Below are positions 50,906 through 57,680 of a stretch of 64,000 nt of DNA, one piece after another. A program made the position numbers and the translations under genes. Position 1 is the first letter of the stretch; each line of letters starts with the position of its first letter. Origin of the DNA: Gammaproteobacteria bacterium (lineage in GTDB: Bacteria; Pseudomonadota; Gammaproteobacteria; Steroidobacterales; Steroidobacteraceae); contig CANGBB010000002.1 of assembly GCA_947452065.1 (NCBI GenBank), positions 310,001-374,000 on the forward strand. Direction: 5' to 3'. Below the pieces are notes generated by a model that was not told the DNA's origin, made no database searches, and saw only the letters and a list, made by a program, of their open reading frames with translations.

Positions 50906-52519
50906 TTTGTGAACAGAACCACGAACTCGGGCGCTGGGGTCAACAACAGCCTCCGCCAAGTCTGTTTTGTCCCCGATTACTCGGATCCGCTCATCTCCGA
51001 CCTCGATGCAAGAGATGACGGCGCGCAGGTACGCCTTGCGGGCCTGAATATCTCCGGTGTCGAGCTTCTCTCTCATCAAATCCGTGAAAGCAGCAATCCG
51101 CCCAGGGGTGATTACCGGTACTTGGTCGGCGCTTGTTGTGATCCGGTCCAGAGCTGCTTGAGCGATGTCTCGTTCCGTCTTGAGTGATTCGATACGTGTC
51201 TTGAGCTCTGCATCCAAATCAATGACCCCGTCCTCAATTGCGCGGTACAAGCGGGTCAGCTTGTCCTTGATCATCGCAATCTGGTCTAGGAGTGTTTGTT
51301 GGCGTCGAGTCACTTCCTCGGAACGGGTGTGTTGACGCCGAACCAGAGCGTCCAGAATCGCTGACATCCGTTCCGGCACCAAGAGTTGGTCCTTAATGTT
51401 CTGAACGATGAGTTGATCAAGCTTCTCCATCGGTACGTGGCGACCCGGGCAAGTGGTCTCGCCTTGCCGATGGGCACCGCCGCAGCTGTAGTAGGTGTAG
51501 GAGCGGTGACGTTTGCGCGTGCCCGTGCGCGTCATCCCGGCGCCGCAAGTTGCGCACACGGCCAGCCCTGTGAGTAGGATTGGTCCGTTTACGATGCGCG
51601 ACGGTGTTACGCGCGGATTGTTGTTCTTCAGTTTGGTTTGAACGCGCTCGAACAGATTCATCGGCAGGATCGCGGGAATGTTGATTTCCACAATGCTGCT
51701 GGGATCATGGGGCTGGCCGGTTTTTGAGTTACGGATCCCGTACGGCCACTTGCCGGTAGCGTAGAAGCGGTGCGTGAGAATCCTGTACAGCGGACCGACC
51801 CCAAACGGCCGGCCGCGGCGAGTCCGGTAACCATGTTTGTTCAGCCATTTGGCTGACTCTTTGACGCCGAGTGGTGGGAGTGAGTCAATGCCATCAGCGT
51901 GGAGTGTAAAAATCAGTCGCACCAGTTCTGCTTCGACAGGATCAACAGCCACTCGCTTCTTAATCTTCGATCCGCGCCGCTCGGCCTCAACAACCCGATA
52001 CCCGAGAGGAGGTGTGGCTCCATTCCAAAACCCCTGCTTGGCCGACTCGCGCATCGCGCGCAGGACGTTCTTGCCGTTTTCCCGAGACGTGTATTCGTCG
52101 AAGATGCCGATGATTTGGCGCATCAGCGCCTGAGACGGATCGTCCCCTGTTGGCTGGGTCACAGAGATCACCTCGACGCCTGACTTGCGCAGCCTGCGTA
52201 TCGTCAGCTCCATCTCCGCGCCATTCCGGTAGAAGCGCGAGAAGGCGTGAACGCAGATCACGTCGAACTGCCGATCTGGGCTGTGGGCGTCTTCGAGCAT
52301 GCGCTGGAATACCGGCCTGCGATCATCTGTGGCCGAGGCCCCCGGTTCCACGTATTCCTCGGTCACGGTCCAGCCCTGCGTCTCACAGAAGCGGCGTGTG
52401 AGGTCGCGCTGTGAGGGGATGGAAACATCGCCGGCTGCCTGTCGACCCGTACTGACGCGTAAGTAGAGGGCAGCGCGGCGTCGTGCGCCGGGTGGAGTAA
52501 GCGGGGCGTGCTTCTTCAT
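50840..52519 (-). CDS. Large serine recombinase (resolvase/recombinase/zinc ribbon); 3' end runs antisense through tRNA-Arg
   Basis: AALYLRVSTGRQAAGDVSIPSQ, VHAFSRFYRNGAE, LTGLAVCATCGAGM..YYSCGGAHRQGETTCPG; terminal WRARRDSNSRPLGSKPSTLSN is tRNA antisense. Confidence 0.95.
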   Translation of the reverse strand: MKKHAPLTPPGARRRAALYLRVSTGRQAAGDVSIPSQRDLTRRFCETQGWTVTEEYVEPGASATDDRRPVFQRMLEDAHSPDRQFDVICVHAFSRFYRNGAEMELTIRRLRKSGVEVISVTQPTGDDPSQALMRQIIGIFDEYTSRENGKNVLRAMRESAKQGFWNGATPPLGYRVVEAERRGSKIKKRVAVDPVEAELVRLIFTLHADGIDSLPPLGVKESAKWLNKHGYRTRRGRPFGVGPLYRILTHRFYATGKWPYGIRNSKTGQPHDPSSIVEINIPAILPMNLFERVQTKLKNNNPRVTPSRIVNGPILLTGLAVCATCGAGMTRTGTRKRHRSYTYYSCGGAHRQGETTCPGRHVPMEKLDQLIVQNIKDQLLVPERMSAILDALVRRQHTRSEEVTRRQQTLLDQIAMIKDKLTRLYRAIEDGVIDLDAELKTRIESLKTERDIAQAALDRITTSADQVPVITPGRIAAFTDLMREKLDTGDIQARKAYLRAVISCIEVGDERIRVIGDKTDLAEAVVDPSARVRGSVHKWRARRDSNSRPLGSKPSTLSN

Positions 52520-52594
52520 GATGAGGTCCTCATGGACAGACGGTGCGCGGAGGAGTTGAGCGGGGCGTCGCCGACAGAGGCGGTCTGCTCAGGG

Positions 52595-52849
52595 TCAGTT
52601 GTGCGGCGTTAGGAAAGGCGCCAGTGATGCGCCTAGCAACTGTTCGATGGCGCCGAGTTCGGCTTCTGTGATCGGCGCATTGGAGGACGTTGCCCATTCG
52701 ATGGGCTGTGAGATCTCCGTCTGTCCGGGGCGCTTGCGGCGCACCAACGGACAGCGCGGTGCGGGGTTGCTGAGTGCAACCTCGCTGATTCGCGCTGATC
52801 TGTTCCGCTGATGCTTTCGCATGTGCGCAGAGTGCCCAGCGCCAGCCAA
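52595..52849 (-). CDS. Possible small hypothetical protein
   Basis: 84 codons; C-terminal part (ISQPIEWATSSNAPITEAELGAIEQLLGASLAPFLTPHN) looks protein-like. Confidence 0.3.
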   Translation of the reverse strand: MAGAGHSAHMRKHQRNRSARISEVALSNPAPRCPLVRRKRPGQTEISQPIEWATSSNAPITEAELGAIEQLLGASLAPFLTPHN

Positions 52850-52920
52850 GGTAGATAGGGCAAATCCGTCCCATAACCAAATGGAATTGAGCTGCGGTTT
52901 TGTTTAACTGCTTCACGGTG

Positions 52921-53682
52921 CTATGAGTGCTTCTGGCCGATACCTGCTCGCTTAAGAGTTCTGTATCGCCGAGCAACATTTCGGGCGATCGCAGGCTTTG
53001 CGCCATGCATGCTCAGTCCGCACATCTTTATGATGATTTCTCCCAAATCGAGAAATCGCTTAGGCGCATGTGATGACAAGACTATTCCGAATATCTCTTC
53101 CGAATTGTTGGCCAATTCAGTGATGAGGAGATCGCGCACCGCTTGTTGCGGGCGCCCGCCGCGGTTCTCTCGGCGCTCGATCTCTAGAAAATCCGTGAGC
53201 GGTTTGCGCAAGGTCCGAATGAAGTGCTGGATCAGTTGTGGTCCATGCGTAAGGCCAAGAGTCCTTTTTTTGTAGTCAGGCAGGCCCGCTGCCGGGCGCT
53301 TCTTTGTGCGTCGGCCATATAGCTGCTTTTTGCCTAAAAAACTGCTCAAAGCCTCATCAGAGAACAAGAGGCCAATATTCCAGAGACATTCCGTGGGGAA
53401 CGCGTCCGCCAAAATTCCAGAGTGTGTTGAGGTGAAGGATTCAATCTTAGCCAACGCTTTCTCGAACTCCTTCATGCGGCGCACGATGGTGTTCCGATCC
53501 GGACGCGATGCGCGTGTCTGGTTATAGCGAATGATTTGTTCGCGCACATCCAGCAAGACTTGCTGGAGCATCCTCGCCGCTCTTGGAGTGAGGGAGGCAT
53601 ATTCGATCAGGGCTTCCCATTTTTCCTCTGATGGAATTGTTATCACTGGAAGTGAAGACGAGGTTTGCTTCGGGCGCATCAT
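52921..53682 (-). CDS. Unknown 253-aa protein, third gene of the tyrosine recombinase cassette
   Basis: ATGA overlap with upstream recombinase, strong GGAGGA SD within that gene (gcaaaaaggaggaaATGATG). Confidence 0.75.
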   Translation of the reverse strand: MMRPKQTSSSLPVITIPSEEKWEALIEYASLTPRAARMLQQVLLDVREQIIRYNQTRASRPDRNTIVRRMKEFEKALAKIESFTSTHSGILADAFPTECLWNIGLLFSDEALSSFLGKKQLYGRRTKKRPAAGLPDYKKRTLGLTHGPQLIQHFIRTLRKPLTDFLEIERRENRGGRPQQAVRDLLITELANNSEEIFGIVLSSHAPKRFLDLGEIIIKMCGLSMHGAKPAIARNVARRYRTLKRAGIGQKHS

Positions 53683-54758
53683 TTCCTCCTTTTTGCATCA
53701 GCTACGACACGTACAAACTCGGCATGGCTGATAGTAGCCTGAGCGTGCAGATAGTGTCGTTCAGTGGTGCTGAATGTTCTGTGTCCAAGGAGTGGTGCCG
53801 CAACCCTCACGCGTGCGGGGTCTGCAATGGCCAGCGTTGTGGCTGCGGCGTCACGGAACAGGTGTGGGTTGATCGCCTCGCCGAAAGCCTCGCGCGTGCA
53901 GGCGCGTATCCGGTCATAGATCGCCATCTGTGTCATCGGAGATCCGTCCTTTGAGGCCCACAAAGCGGACTCCAACGGCTTGGTCCAACGCCCGGTCCGA
54001 GCTCTCAGCAGTTCGCGATAGTGCGATACATACCGATCCAGTCGTTCGGTCAGCGCAGCCGGCACCGGAGCCTCATAGGCCGCATGCGTCTTCGTCTCCT
54101 CGGGCGATAGCCAGACCAGCCAATGGCTGGCTTGGCGGCGCAGCGATATACCGAGACGAAGCTCCGCGAGATTCCGTCGCCGTAACGGTACGAGGGCGAG
54201 AAACGCGATGATCAAACCATCCCGGTACGTCATTGCGGCTCTAAGCTCCTCGAGGGCTTCTGCCTGATCCATGAGAGTCATGCCGAGGGCTAGGAGCTCA
54301 TTCGAGTGGCGCAGGTGCCGCTTACTCCGAGCTGGAACGTGGCGCGCTCGGACCTTGGAGGCGATGCGGTGAATGATGCTCCAGCGTCGCCCCGGAGCCA
54401 TGATGTGCGCTACTTCACCCAATTCCTGCAGCCGGGCGAGGATCGTCTGGGTGCTGTTGCCAAGGCTTGCGAGGTGGGTGGCGTAGGCGCGTACCCGCTC
54501 AGCTGTGATCCGTTCTTCAGGAGGCAGGCACAAGGCCGCTGCGTCGTGGCGCCCCAGATAAGTGATCCAGCGGCCATACCCCTTGGCCGCCTTGGTGTTG
54601 GATATCACCGTGTGGTTGGCCCGTGCGCCACCCTCATCGAGGACATCTGCCGGCTCAAGGGCCTTGAGCCACCGCACACGGTCACTTGCCGGCCACTGCT
54701 CAACGGGCAGGCATCTGCGCTCAGGCGCTTTACCCCGGCCGTACTGACCACCGCTCAT
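53679..54758 (-). CDS. Tyrosine recombinase (359 aa)
   Basis: Catalytic set: PLRRRNLAEL, EETKTHAAY, HLFRDAAATTL, LLGHRTFSTTERHYLHA. Confidence 0.92.
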   Translation of the reverse strand: MSGGQYGRGKAPERRCLPVEQWPASDRVRWLKALEPADVLDEGGARANHTVISNTKAAKGYGRWITYLGRHDAAALCLPPEERITAERVRAYATHLASLGNSTQTILARLQELGEVAHIMAPGRRWSIIHRIASKVRARHVPARSKRHLRHSNELLALGMTLMDQAEALEELRAAMTYRDGLIIAFLALVPLRRRNLAELRLGISLRRQASHWLVWLSPEETKTHAAYEAPVPAALTERLDRYVSHYRELLRARTGRWTKPLESALWASKDGSPMTQMAIYDRIRACTREAFGEAINPHLFRDAAATTLAIADPARVRVAAPLLGHRTFSTTERHYLHAQATISHAEFVRVVADAKRRK

Positions 54759-56446
54759 GGACGCGACCAGTCCCCGCCGCGTCGAGCGCGGCGCGAGGGT
54801 TTAGGTGTTTGCTTCACACGCGCGCTGACAACGGATGCAAAGTGGGCCGTGGCAGTACGCGTCTCGGCACCGGTGTAAATGGAGGTGGTGGTCTGCATCG
54901 ATCGATGCCCGAGTACTTGCCGCACGACTTCGTATTCGCCAGGTCGGCGGTCGAGGAAAATCTTGGCGCCCGCATGCCGAAAGAGATGAGCATGCATTCT
55001 CAGCCCGAGATAGCGGTGTATGACCTTGCCCATCTGTGAGCCCAGGAGGCTCGAGGACTTGGTACGGCCGGCCTCGCCGGGAAAGAGCGCATTCGTGGGG
55101 CTGTTCAGTAGCGTCGGTCGATGCTCGCGGATATACCAAGCCAGAATGGTTCGCGTGTGATCCGGGATCTGCGCTTCGATGGGCTGTCCGTTCTTGGTCT
55201 CCTCCTCATTGAAAACCAAGTAGACCGTGCCGCTTCGCTCGATCAGATGTTTGTCCAGCTCGATGCTAGCCAGATTACTAATACGGAGCGGAATAGCCTG
55301 CTGTATCGCAATCGCAGCGGCAGCCTGCGCGAGCAGCGCCTTGGGTTTTGCGGCACGTGCGCTCTGCTGCAGTTCCGCTCGGATGCGCTCTGGCAGACTC
55401 AGGAACGCCTCCACGGTCTGCGGGTCATTGAAGGGGCGCAGGCGTTCGCGGTTGCGCGGCGTCAGGCCGCGTTTGTTGCTAAGCAGTTTGCTCGTGAGCT
55501 TCTTCAGGGTCAGGACTGAGGCGTCGTCGAGCTCAAGATACTTATCGGCAACATATTTGAGGAACGCTGCCATGTAGCCGATGCTCGGTACGGGCTTGCG
55601 CTCATGCCTGTCTAATAGGAAGTTCAAGATCGTGAAAACGTTCTCGGCCGTCACTACATCGCGTAACGATCGAAGGGACTCAATCGGATGCCCGCTGTGC
55701 ACCAGAGCGGATGCGGCCACGCGCAACTGATATTCGCGCGTCTTGAGTGTGCTCACCCGAGCCGGTCGGCTCGGGCTGTGCTCTGAGAGATCAAAACCTC
55801 CTCGCCAGTCGAGGAAGGCGTCCACGTTCGCTTTGAGCTCGGGCAGGAAGCTGGACCAGGGCAGGGCATAGGTATCCCGGCGCGACTCGCGTGTAATCTC
55901 GATAGCAGGCCAGCCGGGTATCTCGCGTACACAGGCATTCCAAGCCCACGTTAGACCGTCCCAAGCCTTCTCCGGATGGGCCCTAAGGCGGTCATTCAGC
56001 AGCGCATCACGATAGCTTTCCAAGTGGGCGAGGGTCACTGACGCGGGGTCCAGCTTCAGGCTGCTCAGATATCGCACGAGAGCTCTCAGGCGGGTGGATC
56101 GATTGCGATCGAGTCCAGTCAGCAGCGTTTCCCACGCCTCCGATATTGGGGCCCTGTTGCGGCCGGGCTGGATGGGCCGAACCTGTCCCAGTGCGCGGCC
56201 GAACAGGGAGCGGATGTTCGCCCAGCGGCCAGCCGAGACCCCGGCCGCACCGGGGGAGAGTTCCTGCAGACGCTTGCGCAATCGCTGAACGTCGACCGGT
56301 ATGGCCTCAGGCGGTGCCCCGAGCAGGCGGCTGACGGTCCGGACCGCGGAGACCTGATCTCGACGCTGCCCATCGGTGAGATTGGCCTGTAAAACAGCCG
56401 AAATCACATCCGCGAGCGTCTGTCGTGATGGGGCGATTGTGTGCAT
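54755..56446 (-). CDS. Tyrosine recombinase (563 aa)
   Basis: Catalytic set: PLRISNLASIEL, EETKNGQP, HLFRHAGAKIFL, LGHRSMQTTTSIYTG; ATGA overlap with next gene. Confidence 0.93.
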   Translation of the reverse strand: MHTIAPSRQTLADVISAVLQANLTDGQRRDQVSAVRTVSRLLGAPPEAIPVDVQRLRKRLQELSPGAAGVSAGRWANIRSLFGRALGQVRPIQPGRNRAPISEAWETLLTGLDRNRSTRLRALVRYLSSLKLDPASVTLAHLESYRDALLNDRLRAHPEKAWDGLTWAWNACVREIPGWPAIEITRESRRDTYALPWSSFLPELKANVDAFLDWRGGFDLSEHSPSRPARVSTLKTREYQLRVAASALVHSGHPIESLRSLRDVVTAENVFTILNFLLDRHERKPVPSIGYMAAFLKYVADKYLELDDASVLTLKKLTSKLLSNKRGLTPRNRERLRPFNDPQTVEAFLSLPERIRAELQQSARAAKPKALLAQAAAAIAIQQAIPLRISNLASIELDKHLIERSGTVYLVFNEEETKNGQPIEAQIPDHTRTILAWYIREHRPTLLNSPTNALFPGEAGRTKSSSLLGSQMGKVIHRYLGLRMHAHLFRHAGAKIFLDRRPGEYEVVRQVLGHRSMQTTTSIYTGAETRTATAHFASVVSARVKQTPKPSRRARRGGDWSRP

Positions 56447-56486
56447 TGTGGTCTCGTTAAGACTCGGGTGTACAAATCCTAGGAAA

Positions 56487-56539
56487 CGTTAATACCACAA
56501 AAAAAGGACTAACGCCGTTACCACATACAGGTATTAACG
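56487..56539. repeat. 10-bp inverted repeat CGTTAATACC...GGTATTAACG with an intermediate partial copy
   Basis: 56487-56496 and 56530-56539 exact reverse complements; related CGTTACCAC between them. Confidence 0.7.
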
Positions 56540-56545
56540 AAAAGC

Positions 56546-56878
56546 TCATTTGGTGCTCTCCCTGGCTTTTTCAGAGATAAAAGCCTCTAGGTCCGCTCTG
56601 CGGACTCGAACTGATCGCCCGACGTTGAATGAGCGGATCTGCCGCGCCGTGACCAAGCGCCGGATCGTTTTGAGCGAGACGCGTAAGCAGGCGGCGGTTT
56701 CTGAAAGCGTAAGGATCTCTGGTGCTGCTACGATTGGCTTGCTGAGTAGCCCGGATTCGGTAGTGGTCAGAGGGGGTCTATTGCCCGGTTCGTCTGTCGC
56801 TGCCGCCCAAGATGGGATGAGAGCGCACTCCACCGCTTCAGCGGCGCATTTGGGCTCTCGATGACGGCGAATGTTCAT
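56546..56878 (-). CDS. Excisionase/MerR-like helix-turn-helix protein
   Basis: EILTLSETAACLRVSLKTIRRLVTARQIRSFNVGRSVRVRRADLEAFISEKA; true start may be internal. Confidence 0.82.
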   Translation of the reverse strand: MNIRRHREPKCAAEAVECALIPSWAAATDEPGNRPPLTTTESGLLSKPIVAAPEILTLSETAACLRVSLKTIRRLVTARQIRSFNVGRSVRVRRADLEAFISEKARESTK

Positions 56879-56997
56879 GCGCCGATTCTGAATCTGCCGG
56901 GTAAACGGGCGCCACGTAAAACCGACCCGAAACCTCTAGGGAAATTGAAGAGGTTTTGTGAGATTCATGCCGGCTGGAGTAGAATCCTAAAAACACT

Positions 56998-57025
56998 GAG
57001 AGTTCGAAACTCTATCGATCCGCCA
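56998..57025 (+). other. tRNA 3'-end-like fragment (T-arm, acceptor 3' strand, CCA)
   Basis: GAGAGTTCGAAACTCTATCGATCCGCCA; no matching 5' half found upstream. Confidence 0.45.
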
Positions 57026-57070
57026 GAACAAGTCCTGCAAACTCGCTCAGTTGGGTTGTCAGGCGCTCAG

Positions 57071-57096
57071 AGCCCCGCACCATGCGGGGCTTTTTG
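57071..57096 (+). terminator. Rho-independent terminator
   Basis: AGCCCCGCA-(c/ca)-TGCGGGGCT hairpin followed by TTTTT. Confidence 0.85.
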
Positions 57097-57187
57097 CTAT
57101 GGGCTCCTGACTGACCCCGTAGCCACCCACCCCCGTAAACCGTCTCAAACCCCGTTTCGTCTCAGAACCTCCTGACTTTTTCGCCGT

Positions 57188-57236
57188 GGTACGGCAGGAG
57201 GGGTGTGACAAAAAATCGGCGTTTCGGTGCCGTACC
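57188..57236. repeat. 9-bp inverted repeat GGTACGGCA/TGCCGTACC downstream of the 129-aa gene
   Basis: 57188-57196 and 57228-57236 exact reverse complements. Confidence 0.6.
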
Positions 57237-57273
57237 GTTTGAACAAGTCCAAGGTGAACCGTTCCCTCCCGTG

Positions 57274-57663
57274 CTAGTCATCGCCTGCAACGTCGGGTTT
57301 GGGAACCTCCGGTGCCTCGGGTAAAAGATCGAGAAGCTCCAGGAGCGCCTGTACGTCGAAGTCGATCGAAGTGTCGCCTTGCTCGATCCACCAGCCAGCC
57401 CCCATGCCGCCAAAACTGCCCCAGTACGTCTCCTGCCATTCGTAGACTTTGGCGTCGCCAACCCAGAGTTCACTGTACTGGACCACTTCGGTGTAGGAAT
57501 TTGGGTCAGTGATGAATTCAGGTTCATCGGGGTTCGTCACAACCTTTAGTTCAATTCCCTGTTCCCGTAGCTGCTGGATTCTTTCGGGCAATTGATCGTC
57601 CAACTCGCTGTCGGCTAGATCGCAAAGTTCTTTGAAGATCTCAGAGGGATTTAAGTTGCTCAT
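57274..57663 (-). CDS. Unknown highly acidic 129-aa protein, third gene of the methylase/helicase operon
   Basis: Same strand, 17 nt after the methylase stop; abundant D/E, few K/R; plausible globular sequence. Confidence 0.75.
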   Translation of the reverse strand: MSNLNPSEIFKELCDLADSELDDQLPERIQQLREQGIELKVVTNPDEPEFITDPNSYTEVVQYSELWVGDAKVYEWQETYWGSFGGMGAGWWIEQGDTSIDFDVQALLELLDLLPEAPEVPKPDVAGDD

Positions 57664-57680
57664 AGGTCTAACTAGACTAT

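Noticed and set aside
50706-50906. 66-aa ORF RPERFELPTTWFEAKYSIQLSYGR..
   Set aside because: Classic spurious translation antisense to a tRNA gene
52530-53006. 158-aa - strand ORF between serine recombinase and 253-aa gene
   Set aside because: Overlaps the start of the serine recombinase leader region and the 253-aa gene; sequence looks random
56861-57175. 104-aa + strand ORF spanning the tRNA-like fragment and terminator
   Set aside because: Runs across a terminator and tRNA-like sequence; no protein-like motifs
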